A stretch of 21,338 nt of DNA from Oscillospiraceae bacterium (GTDB taxonomy: Bacteria > Bacillota > Clostridia > Oscillospirales > Oscillospiraceae): NCBI GenBank assembly GCA_020025655.1, contig JAHHRR010000029.1, forward strand, positions 1 to 21,338, written 5' to 3'. The position numbers and the translations under genes were made by a program. The notes below the pieces were generated by a model that was given only the letters and a program-made list of their open reading frames with translations, was not told where the DNA came from and ran no database searches. Positions 14,166 to 20,885 of this stretch are shown here, piece after piece. Numbering within the stretch: position 1 is the stretch's first letter; every line of letters starts with the position of its first letter.

Positions 14166-15223
14166 TTATTATCGTCCTTTTCTATTAGTTCAACCAGTGC
14201 ATCGCAGAGATTTTCATAGGGATATGTACCTAAAACCTGGCCCTTCTTAAACAGAAGTCCGCAATCCTTTCCGCCTGCAACGCCGTAATCAGCTTCTCTT
14301 GCTTCACCGGGGCCGTTAACAACACAGCCCATAACCGCAACGGTAATGTCTCTGGGCATATCCTTTACCCGCTCTTCCACCTTATGTGCAAGGCCGATAA
14401 GGTCAATTTCAGTTCTGCCGCAGGTGGGGCATGAGACAAGCTTAACTCCGCCCTTTCTCAGTCCTGCTGCTTTCAGAATTGCAATACCTGCGCTGACTTC
14501 CTTAACAGGATCGGCAGTCAGTGAAACTCTTATAGTGTCTCCTATTCCCTCGCTAAGCAGCGTTCCTATGCCGACAGCGGACTGAATGGTTCCGTTCCAC
14601 TCGGTTCCTGTCTCGGTTATGCCCAGATGCAGAGGATAAGGAAATACCTCAGATGCAAGACGGTTTGCAGCAATGGTGAGCGGTACGGTTGAGGACTTCA
14701 TGGAAATGCAGATATCGTGGAAATCATACTTTTCCAGAAGCTTCACATGGTCGCTTGCGCTTTCCACCAGTGCCTCAGGGCAGGGATGACCGTATTTTTC
14801 AATAAGGCGCTTTTCAAGGCTTCCGCCGTTAACGCCTATGCGAATAGGAATATTTCTCTTTTTGCAGGCATCAACAACAGCCTTTACGTTTTCCTCGCCG
14901 CCGATATTACCGGGGTTTATTCTTATCTTATCAATACCTCTTTCGGCAACCTCAAGCGCCAGCTTATAGTCAAAATGGATATCTGCAACAAGAGGCATAT
15001 CCACCCGCTCTTTAATCTCGGAAATTGCCTGAGCGGCACGCATATCGGGAATTGCAAGGCGGACTATCTCACAGCCCGCAGCCTTAAATTCCTTTATCTG
15101 GTTAACCGTTGCCTCCACATCCCATGTCTTTGTATTGCACATGGACTGGACCGCAACCGGAGAACCGCCGCCTATACATACTCCTCCGATATTTATTTTT
15201 CTTGTATTATCTCTCTTATTCAT
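14162..15223 (-). CDS. ispG: 4-hydroxy-3-methylbut-2-en-1-yl diphosphate synthase
   Basis: 353 residues. Iron-sulfur enzyme of the MEP (non-mevalonate) isoprenoid pathway, turning methylerythritol cyclodiphosphate into HMBPP. TIM-barrel start: GGSPVAVQSMCNT, then LVADIHFDYKLAL and IRINPGNIGG. The cluster domain has SCPTCGRTEIDL (C265, C268) and MGCVVNGPGEA (C300 and the fourth ligand E307). This is the short bacterial form without the extra middle domain found in plants and chlamydiae. It overlaps rseP by 4 bases at its start and polC by 4 bases at its end. It supplies precursors for the undecaprenyl diphosphate made by UppS in the same operon. The dxr gene often found in this cluster is absent here. 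Confidence 0.97.
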   Translation of the reverse strand: MNKRDNTRKINIGGVCIGGGSPVAVQSMCNTKTWDVEATVNQIKEFKAAGCEIVRLAIPDMRAAQAISEIKERVDMPLVADIHFDYKLALEVAERGIDKIRINPGNIGGEENVKAVVDACKKRNIPIRIGVNGGSLEKRLIEKYGHPCPEALVESASDHVKLLEKYDFHDICISMKSSTVPLTIAANRLASEVFPYPLHLGITETGTEWNGTIQSAVGIGTLLSEGIGDTIRVSLTADPVKEVSAGIAILKAAGLRKGGVKLVSCPTCGRTEIDLIGLAHKVEERVKDMPRDITVAVMGCVVNGPGEAREADYGVAGGKDCGLLFKKGQVLGTYPYENLCDALVELIEKDDNK

Positions 15224-16278
15224 CGCATAAATATCCTCACTATATCATTAAACATTACAATCGCCATAAGTCCCAGCAGCAGGACCATTCCTGTCGCATG
15301 GATATATCCCTCATACTTGGGATTAAGCTTCTTTCTTGTGATCTTCTCGATTATAAGGGTCACAATAAGCAGGAATATTCTGCCGCCGTCCAGTGCAGGA
15401 ATAGGCAGCAAATTCATAAGTGCAAGGTTAACCGCAATAAATGCTCCAAGATAGAAGATGTTGTACATGGCATCTCCGAAGCTCACAGCCTGCTGGCCGG
15501 TTTCTGCCATAAGGTCAACTATGCCCACAGGTCCGGACAGATCCTTAACTCCGACCTTGCCTGTTACAAGCTGCTCCAGACCCATCCAGACCCAGCGGCC
15601 GAACTGCATGGTTGTATTCCATGAATGTCTGAGCTTATTCGCAAAGGTCGGCGGATCAATGTCAAATATAAATCCGTACATCTTTGTGTCATAGCCTTCA
15701 TATTCAACCGGCACCAGTTCAAAATCGTGAAGCTTTACCTTTTTGCCGTCACGGATAACCTCAATATCATATTTTCCGTCTCCTCTTGAAAGGAAATCGG
15801 ATACATCGTAAAACTGGTATATTCTGTGACCGTCTACTTTATGGAATCTGTCACCTACCTGAAGTCCGTCTGCGCTCTCATAAGGGCAGCCGTCCACAAA
15901 CTCCTTGAGAACAGGAGCTCTGAAGCCCTTTGCGGAGGAAAACAGAATTATTACAATCAGCAGTCCCAGAGCAAAGTTCATGAATGCGCCTGCGGCAAGT
16001 ATAAGGATTTTCTTCCATGCTGCCTGATTTGAAAAAGCTCTCGGGTCATCAGATTCTTCATCTTCACCTGCCATTGCGCAGAAGCCGCCTATGGGCACTG
16101 CACGCCATGAATAAAGAGTCTCTCCCTTCTGCTTTTTAAGGATCGCCGGGCCCATGCCGATAGAAAACTCCTCAACCTTCACTCCACAGGCTTTCGCCAT
16201 GGTGAAATGTCCGAATTCATGGATTCCTATGAGTACTCCAAAAAGCAGAATTGCCAGTAAAACGAATAATATGGTCAT
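15220..16278 (-). CDS. rseP: Site-2 intramembrane metalloprotease RseP (RasP-like)
   Basis: 352 residues. The zinc site is HEFGH (20-24) in the first membrane helix, with the third ligand D297 in LLPIPALDGGRIF. A single PDZ domain lies at about 115-190. Membrane segments: about 1-26, 90-113, 275-292 and 327-346. In Firmicutes these proteases cut membrane-bound anti-sigma factors and leftover signal peptides. Length is somewhat below B. subtilis RasP (about 420) but the active site is complete. The ATG has GGAG 10 bases upstream, and the gene starts 30 bases after the alkD-like gene. The conserved family neighbours dxr and cdsA would normally lie directly upstream; here the alkD-like gene does. 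Confidence 0.95.
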   Translation of the reverse strand: MTILFVLLAILLFGVLIGIHEFGHFTMAKACGVKVEEFSIGMGPAILKKQKGETLYSWRAVPIGGFCAMAGEDEESDDPRAFSNQAAWKKILILAAGAFMNFALGLLIVIILFSSAKGFRAPVLKEFVDGCPYESADGLQVGDRFHKVDGHRIYQFYDVSDFLSRGDGKYDIEVIRDGKKVKLHDFELVPVEYEGYDTKMYGFIFDIDPPTFANKLRHSWNTTMQFGRWVWMGLEQLVTGKVGVKDLSGPVGIVDLMAETGQQAVSFGDAMYNIFYLGAFIAVNLALMNLLPIPALDGGRIFLLIVTLIIEKITRKKLNPKYEGYIHATGMVLLLGLMAIVMFNDIVRIFMR

Positions 16279-16308
16279 AAATTTAAATCTCCATAGGGGT
16301 AAAAGTGC

Positions 16309-17001
16309 TTAATTATCTTTTTCTCTGTACTTCAGAGTCTTGAGAAATGCCTTTCTTTCATCGCTCACTCTTCTGCTCTCCACAGCCTTCTGAATGGCTT
16401 TATTGTGAACAAAAGGCGTAAGCTGTTTTTCGGTAAAGTACGGCAGAACGCTGTCATACTGCTTTGCAAGCGCCGTTGCAAAATACCATGCGGACATCAT
16501 GTTCACATAGTATTCCTCAGAGTGAATTTTTCCCACAAGCGCCGGATACTCCGGTGAAAAATCTCCGTCCAGAAAATGCACCATAAGCATACCTATGCCG
16601 AAGCGCACAGTGTATACCTCATCTGAGCGCAGCCAGACTCTGATTTTTTCAAGAAGCTCCGTCTTGTGCTTTTTAAATGCCGTCGGGCGCAGCTGATCGC
16701 AGCTCGCCCAGTTATCTATATACGGCAGATATCTTTCAGTCTCCGCCATGCACTCGTCAAAGTCTTTTATACGTTCTATCATAAAGCCGTGAATATTATT
16801 TTCCTCATAATATTCATGAGGAAGAGAATTCATAAATTCCCTGCCCTCCGGCTTTTCGTACAGTTCCTTTGCAAGCATTTTAAGCTGCGGAGTTTTTACA
16901 CCTACTATACGGCTCTTATCTATATTAGGCACAAGAGCGCTGAAAAATTCCTTATATTTTTCATCCTGCAATAAAAAAAGGCTATTTTGCAGTTCTGTCA
17001 C
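16309..17001 (-). CDS. DNA alkylation repair protein, AlkD-like HEAT-repeat DNA glycosylase
   Basis: 230 residues, all alpha. The family (COG4912) removes N3- and N7-alkylated bases from DNA without flipping them. It opens with VGVKTPQLKMLAKEL (34-48), a family signature. The residues that in B. cereus AlkD line the lesion (W109, D113, R148, W187) have matching partners in W98 and D102 (NWASCDQL), R133 (YTVRFGIGMLMVHFLD) and W172 (MMSAWYFA). Spacings of 4, 31 and 39 compare with 4, 35 and 39, so it is probably active. It starts with GTG at 17001, overlapping the uppS stop as GTGA, with GGAGGAG 10 bases upstream inside uppS. It is thus firmly built into the pyrH-polC operon, in the place usually held by cdsA and dxr. 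Confidence 0.88.
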   Translation of the reverse strand: MTELQNSLFLLQDEKYKEFFSALVPNIDKSRIVGVKTPQLKMLAKELYEKPEGREFMNSLPHEYYEENNIHGFMIERIKDFDECMAETERYLPYIDNWASCDQLRPTAFKKHKTELLEKIRVWLRSDEVYTVRFGIGMLMVHFLDGDFSPEYPALVGKIHSEEYYVNMMSAWYFATALAKQYDSVLPYFTEKQLTPFVHNKAIQKAVESRRVSDERKAFLKTLKYREKDN

Positions 17002-17750
17002 GGATTTTTAACTCCTCCGAAACGTCTGTCACGACTCTTATAGACCTCTATTGCCTTGTCAAGGTCTGCGCTTGTAAAGTCAGGCCAGAGAGTGTCTGTA
17101 AAGTAGAACTCTGAATACGCACACTGCCAGAGCAGGAAATTGGAAATTCTCTGCTCTCCGCCCGGCCTTATAAGAAGGTCGGGTGCAGGAATGCCTGCTG
17201 AAAACAGGTAGGACTCGAACTCATCTTCTGTAAGCTCGCCCTTGGTCTTTCCCGCTGCAAAGTCCTCAGCATAACGTCTTGCGGCCTGTATGATTTCATC
17301 TCTGCCGCCGTAATTGAGGCAGATATTTGCCTGAAAACCGTCATATTCCTTTGAGATATCCGCAGTCTTTTCCACAAGAGCCTGAAGCTCCGGTGCAAGA
17401 CCATTAACCTCTCCCAGAACCTTGAGCTTGATATGGTCTTTTGCCATAGTGTCTATGGCTTCATGAAGGTACTTTCCCAGAAGCTTCATAAGAGTATTGA
17501 CTTCCTCAGCAGGTCTTTTCCAGTTTTCAGTGGAAAAAGCATAGACTGTCAGATACTCAACTCCGATATCACGGCAGTATGTAGCAATTCTGCGGAAATT
17601 TTCCGCACCTTCCTTATGTCCCGCTGTGCGGGGCAGGCCACGCTTTTTAGCCCAGCGGCCATTGCCATCCAGTATAATGGCAATATGGCGGGGGAGGCCG
17701 GAATTGGCCGGCTCCCCCGCCGCATTATTTTTTCTGAATAAAGCTGCCAT
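16998..17750 (-). CDS. uppS: Isoprenyl transferase (undecaprenyl diphosphate synthase)
   Basis: 250 residues. Cytosolic cis-prenyltransferase that adds isopentenyl units to farnesyl diphosphate to make the C55 carrier for peptidoglycan. Conserved blocks: HIAIILDGNGRWAKKRG with the magnesium-binding catalytic Asp at D28, TAGHKEG, YLTVYAFSTENWKRP, ICLNYGGRDEI, and the C-terminal RPGGEQRISNFLLWQCAYSE followed by FYFTDTLWPDF. It begins within the frr stop (TAATG, one-base overlap) with no strong ribosome binding site of its own, so it is likely translated by coupling. Its stop overlaps the alkD-like start. Confidence 0.96.
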   Translation of the reverse strand: MAALFRKNNAAGEPANSGLPRHIAIILDGNGRWAKKRGLPRTAGHKEGAENFRRIATYCRDIGVEYLTVYAFSTENWKRPAEEVNTLMKLLGKYLHEAIDTMAKDHIKLKVLGEVNGLAPELQALVEKTADISKEYDGFQANICLNYGGRDEIIQAARRYAEDFAAGKTKGELTEDEFESYLFSAGIPAPDLLIRPGGEQRISNFLLWQCAYSEFYFTDTLWPDFTSADLDKAIEVYKSRDRRFGGVKNP

Positions 17751-18301
17751 TATATCTCAGTCAGCTCTTTTTCTTTCTCATCGGTAATTTTATCGATGTC
17801 CTTAATATACTCGTCGGTCATCTTCTGGATGTCCTTCTCAATGTCCTTGTAGTCATCTTCGGTAATCTCGGAAGCCTTCTGCTGCTTCTTGAAGAAGTCC
17901 ATAGCATCACGGCGGACATTGCGGATAGCAATTTTGCATTCCTCGCCGTACTTCTTGGTCTGCTTTACCAGATCTTTACGACGCTCTTCGGTGAGAGGAG
18001 GGAATATAAGGCGGATAGCCTTGCCGTCGTTCTGGGGATTGATTCCCAGATCGGAAGCCAGAATTGCCTTCTCTATGCCCTTCAGAACAGAGCTGTCCCA
18101 GGGCTGAATAATGAGTGAGCGGGGGTCGGGAGCTGCAACAGATGCAACCTGCTGCACAGGTGTGGGTACACCGTAGTAGTCCACTCTCAGCTGGTCGAGA
18201 ACGGATGCATTTGCACGGCCTGCACGGATAGTACCGAGCTGGATATTCAGAGCCTCACAGCTCTTTTTCATTCTGTTTTCAAATTCAGTGTAGTTAGACA
18301 T
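17750..18301 (-). CDS. frr: Ribosome recycling factor
   Basis: 183 residues, standard length. With EF-G it splits post-termination ribosomes. Family blocks: long N-terminal helix with TIRAGRANASVLD, the domain II beta-strands YYGVPTPVQQVASVAAPDPR, then SLIIQPWD, DLGINPQNDGKAIRLIFPPL followed by TEERRKDL, and the charged C-terminal three-helix bundle. The start has GGAGG 7 bases upstream. It lies 24 bases after pyrH and its stop shares a base with the uppS start. Confidence 0.97.
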   Translation of the reverse strand: MSNYTEFENRMKKSCEALNIQLGTIRAGRANASVLDQLRVDYYGVPTPVQQVASVAAPDPRSLIIQPWDSSVLKGIEKAILASDLGINPQNDGKAIRLIFPPLTEERRKDLVKQTKKYGEECKIAIRNVRRDAMDFFKKQQKASEITEDDYKDIEKDIQKMTDEYIKDIDKITDEKEKELTEI

Positions 18302-18325
18302 TTTATTAACCTCCGTTAATTTATT

Positions 18326-19039
18326 TCAGCTGTTCACTGTTGTTCCTATTTTTTCGCCCATGAGAACTCTCTTCATGTTCTCAGGATCTGCCAGAGCAAA
18401 AACAATTACAGGAATATGATTGTCCATAGCAAGAGAAGTAGCTGTGGTATCCATAACAGCAAGATGACGGGAAAGAACCTCATCATAGCTGATGGAATCA
18501 AACTTCACAGCATCGGGATTCACCCGAGGGTCGTCACTGTATACGCCGTCGATATTCTTGGCAAGAAGAATTGCATCTGCATGAATTTCGGCTGCTCTTA
18601 AAACAGCGGCAGTATCGGTTGAGAAGAAAGGTGCTCCGGTACCGCAGGCAAAAAGAACTACGCTGCCCTTTTCCATATACTCTATACTGCGTCTGGTATC
18701 ATAGCGCTCGCCTACGCCCTGAATATCAACAGCAGTCATAACCCTTGCATCTACTCCCTGCTGCTTGAATACGTCGCAGACAGCAAGGCAGTTCATAGCA
18801 GTTGCAAGCATTCCCATGCGGTCGGCACTGACACGTTCAACCTTGCCGGCACCGTCTTTAACGCCGCGCCAGAAATTGCCTCCTCCGATAACTATGCCCA
18901 CCTGAACGCCCATTTTAAGGCACTGTGAAACTTTTTCGCAGACTTCAGAAACAAAATCGAAGTCAAACCCCGTCTTTTTGTCCCCGGCAAGAGCCTCGCC
19001 GCTGATTTTGATAAGTACCCTCTTATACATACTGTCCAT
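18326..19039 (-). CDS. pyrH: UMP kinase
   Basis: 237 residues, amino-acid-kinase fold. It makes UDP from UMP in pyrimidine nucleotide synthesis. Motifs: RVLIKISGEALAG (N-terminal phosphate loop), VGIVIGGGNFWRG, SADRMGMLATAMNCL, and the ATP-site region FFSTDTAAVLRAAEI with LLAKNIDGVYSDDPR. The ATG at 19039 has AAGGAGAA 8 bases upstream and is chosen over the in-frame ATG three codons on. First gene of the long minus-strand operon. Confidence 0.97.
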   Translation of the reverse strand: MDSMYKRVLIKISGEALAGDKKTGFDFDFVSEVCEKVSQCLKMGVQVGIVIGGGNFWRGVKDGAGKVERVSADRMGMLATAMNCLAVCDVFKQQGVDARVMTAVDIQGVGERYDTRRSIEYMEKGSVVLFACGTGAPFFSTDTAAVLRAAEIHADAILLAKNIDGVYSDDPRVNPDAVKFDSISYDEVLSRHLAVMDTTATSLAMDNHIPVIVFALADPENMKRVLMGEKIGTTVNS

Positions 19040-19065
19040 ATAAAATTCTCCTTACATATCAAGTA

Positions 19066-19100
19066 TTCTGCAATAAACCGTTTTATTAGGCGGTGCAGAA
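19066..19100 (-). other. Hairpin in the pyrH leader
   Basis: In the roughly 125-base untranslated leader of pyrH, TTCTGCA (19066-19072) pairs with TGCAGAA (19094-19100), and an inner ACCG/CGGT pair (19077-19080, 19091-19094) closes a 10-base loop. No T-run follows on the pyrH strand, so it is not an intrinsic terminator. The role, if any, is unknown. Confidence 0.35.
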
Positions 19101-19172
19101 CGAAACCCTCTGTCCGCTTGGTAAAAACAGACTTTCCTATTAAAACGCATAGCTATACATACTATCCTGATG

Positions 19173-19201
19173 ATTTTACCACAGCTGTGTTCTTTTGACA
19201 A
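19173..19201 (-). promoter_or_regulatory. Promoter of the pyrH-polC operon
   Basis: Minus strand: -35 TTGTCA (19201-19196), 17-base spacer, -10 TAAAAT (19178-19173) preceded by TGG, an extended -10. RNA would start near 19166, giving a leader of about 125 bases. Its -35 lies on the same bases as one of the two TTGACA elements of the divergent spoIIGA gene. Confidence 0.7.
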
Positions 19202-19214
19202 TTCCCAATTGACA
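19194..19214. promoter_or_regulatory. Two Spo0A-box-like heptamers
   Basis: Read on the minus strand, TGTCAAA (19200-19194) matches the Spo0A box TGTCGAA at 6 of 7 positions and TGTCAAT (19214-19208) at 5 of 7. Their centres are 14 bases apart. They overlap the -35 elements of both spoIIGA and pyrH. Spo0A control of spoIIG is established in Bacillus; use of these exact sites here is inference. Confidence 0.4.
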
Positions 19215-19241
19215 AATTATGCATCAGCTGCGCTGTAAAAT
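19209..19241 (+). promoter_or_regulatory. Candidate spoIIG promoter with long spacer
   Basis: -35 TTGACA (19209-19214), a perfect consensus, and -10 TAAAAT (19236-19241) are 21 bases apart. The B. subtilis spoIIG promoter is known for a 22-base spacer that makes it Spo0A-dependent. RNA would start at or near the ATG at 19248. The alternative is TTGACA (19195-19200) with TATGCA (19218-19223) at 17 bases, whose -10 is poorer. Confidence 0.45.
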
Positions 19242-19247
19242 AGCCCC

Positions 19248-20063
19248 ATGGAAATCATCTACATTGATTCACTTTTCTTTATTAACCTTCTGACCGACTA
19301 TCTGCTCTGCCTTTGCACAGCCAGAATATGCGGACTTTGTTTAAAGCGTTTGAGGTATTTTTCCGCCGCAATTCTGGGTGCGCTGTACTCTGTCCTCGTA
19401 TTTTTACCGGGGCTTGGTTTTCTATCCTCTCCGCTTATGAAGCTCTGTGCCGGTGTGTCTATGGCTCTTATAGCATATGCCGGAGAAGAGAAGCCTTTCC
19501 GCTGTGCCGCAGTATTTCTTGCTGTATCGGCTGCCTTCGGCGGTGCGCTGTGGGCGCTCGGGCTTTCAGACGGGTTAAGCGGCAGGTACACCAGAATTTC
19601 ATTCAAGCTGCTCCTGAGTGCATTTACCGTCTGTTACAGTCTGGGATGTATTATTTTCCGCTGCCGGGTAAAAAATGCAGACAGGAAAAGGGTTAAGGTC
19701 GAGCTATCGTTTCTTGGCGAAAGTGCCGAATTTATGGCTCTGCTGGATACCGGAAACGCTCTCACCGATCCCATAAGCGGGGCCGATATAATGGTTGTAT
19801 GCCCCCATGCCCTGAAGCCTGTTTTCAAGGAAAACACATCGCTTTTCGAGCAGCTCAGTCCGGTAGAGCTTATAGAAATTTCCCAGCATATAGATGAGCT
19901 TAAAGGAAAGCTTCGTCTTGTTCCCTATACTGCACTGGGAGTTTCAGGTATGCTGCCTGTTTTCAGGCCCGACAGTCTGGTCACAGACGGGAAAAGTACA
20001 AATGAAATGCTGGTTGCCGTATCAAAAAGCGCCTCCGGCGATGGATTTGAGGCACTTATATAA
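19248..20063 (+). CDS. spoIIGA: Sigma-E processing aspartic protease SpoIIGA
   Basis: 271 residues. Membrane-bound protease that activates pro-sigma-E in the mother cell after asymmetric division. The N-terminal half has about five hydrophobic segments (roughly 1-26, 37-56, 60-79, 86-107, 119-138). The C-terminal half holds the aspartic-protease signature LLDTGNALTDP with the catalytic Asp at D167, then VPYTALG (225-231), and the family-typical ending GDGFEALI. Somewhat shorter than the B. subtilis protein (309). The start matches the family (MEIIYIDSLFFINLL), yet no Shine-Dalgarno sequence is visible before it. It is directly followed by sigE, its substrate, with a 20-base gap to the preferred sigE start. 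Confidence 0.93.
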   Translation: MEIIYIDSLFFINLLTDYLLCLCTARICGLCLKRLRYFSAAILGALYSVLVFLPGLGFLSSPLMKLCAGVSMALIAYAGEEKPFRCAAVFLAVSAAFGGALWALGLSDGLSGRYTRISFKLLLSAFTVCYSLGCIIFRCRVKNADRKRVKVELSFLGESAEFMALLDTGNALTDPISGADIMVVCPHALKPVFKENTSLFEQLSPVELIEISQHIDELKGKLRLVPYTALGVSGMLPVFRPDSLVTDGKSTNEMLVAVSKSASGDGFEALI

Positions 20064-20069
20064 TGACTG

Positions 20070-20076
20070 AAGGAGG
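20070..20076 (+). promoter_or_regulatory. Ribosome binding site deciding the sigE start
   Basis: AAGGAGG lies 7 bases before the ATG at 20084. This points to that codon rather than the in-frame ATG at 20063, which overlaps the spoIIGA stop (TAATG) and lacks a site. Confidence 0.75.
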
Positions 20077-20083
20077 ATTTTTA

Positions 20084-20806
20084 ATGTTGTGCAAGCCACA
20101 GATATTATTTCTGAAAGAGCAGATTTTTTCAATTCTCGGCATCTCTCCACCATCTGTGTTTTACATAGGCGGCAGCGATACGCTGCCGCCTCCACTTGAC
20201 CGTGAGGCAGAGGAAAACGCCGTAAACGCACTTGCAAACGGTGATACCGATGCAAGGCAGCTTTTGATTGAGCGGAATCTGCGCCTTGTTGTGTATATCT
20301 CAAAGCGCTTTGAAAACACCGGAGTTAACATAGAGGATCTTATATCTATCGGAACCATAGGCCTTATAAAAGCCGTAAACACTTTTAAGCCCGGCAGAAA
20401 AATAAAGCTTGCAACATATGCCTCCCGCTGCATCGAAAACGAAATACTTATGTACCTGCGGAAAATAAGCTCTCAGCGAGCAGAGCTGAGCTTCGACGAG
20501 CCTCTGAACACAGACTGGGACGGAAACGAACTGCTCCTTTCAGATATTCTCGGAACAGACGAGGACGAGGTTTCCCGTCCTCTTGAGGATGATGCTGATA
20601 AACAGATGCTCATGGAGGCAGTCTCAATGCTGAACGGCAGGGAGAAGGAAATAATTCTTATGCGCTTCGGTCTTGCCGGCGGAAAAGAGTACACGCAAAA
20701 GGAGCTTGCAGATATTATGGGTATCTCCCAGAGCTACATAAGCAGGCTTGAAAAAAAGATAATATCCCGACTAAGAAAAGAAATGCTGAAAAAGATGCAG
20801 TGCTGA
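20084..20806 (+). CDS. sigE: RNA polymerase sporulation sigma factor, pro-sigma-E
   Basis: 240 residues from the ATG at 20084 (247 from 20063). Early mother-cell sigma factor. The first 26 or so residues are a hydrophobic/basic pro-sequence ending at FYIGGSDTLPPPL (26-38), matching the YYIGGSEALPPPL region of B. subtilis where SpoIIGA cuts. Sigma region 2: LIERNLRLVVYISKRFENTG, then EDLISIGTIGLIKAV and FKPGRKIKLATYASRCIENE followed by ILMYLRK. Region 4: LNGREKEIILMRFGLAGGKE followed by YTQKELADIMGISQSYISRL, a full helix-turn-helix. Region 3 is reduced, as in other sporulation sigmas. Co-transcribed with spoIIGA. The usual Bacillus neighbour sigG does not follow; sdaAB does. Confidence 0.95.
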   Translation: MLCKPQILFLKEQIFSILGISPPSVFYIGGSDTLPPPLDREAEENAVNALANGDTDARQLLIERNLRLVVYISKRFENTGVNIEDLISIGTIGLIKAVNTFKPGRKIKLATYASRCIENEILMYLRKISSQRAELSFDEPLNTDWDGNELLLSDILGTDEDEVSRPLEDDADKQMLMEAVSMLNGREKEIILMRFGLAGGKEYTQKELADIMGISQSYISRLEKKIISRLRKEMLKKMQC

Positions 20807-20827
20807 TCTGAGTAATTATCCTTATTC

Positions 20828-20856
20828 TTGTAAATAATTCCTCAATAAGTTATAAT
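20828..20856 (+). promoter_or_regulatory. Promoter of sdaAB
   Basis: -35 TTGTAA (20828-20833), 17-base spacer, -10 TATAAT (20851-20856, perfect). RNA would start near 20863, with AGAGGA at 20875-20880 just before the ATG. No clear terminator for sigE was seen between 20806 and here. Confidence 0.7.
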
Positions 20857-20885
20857 AATTGAAAACTATAACCGAGAGGATAAGT

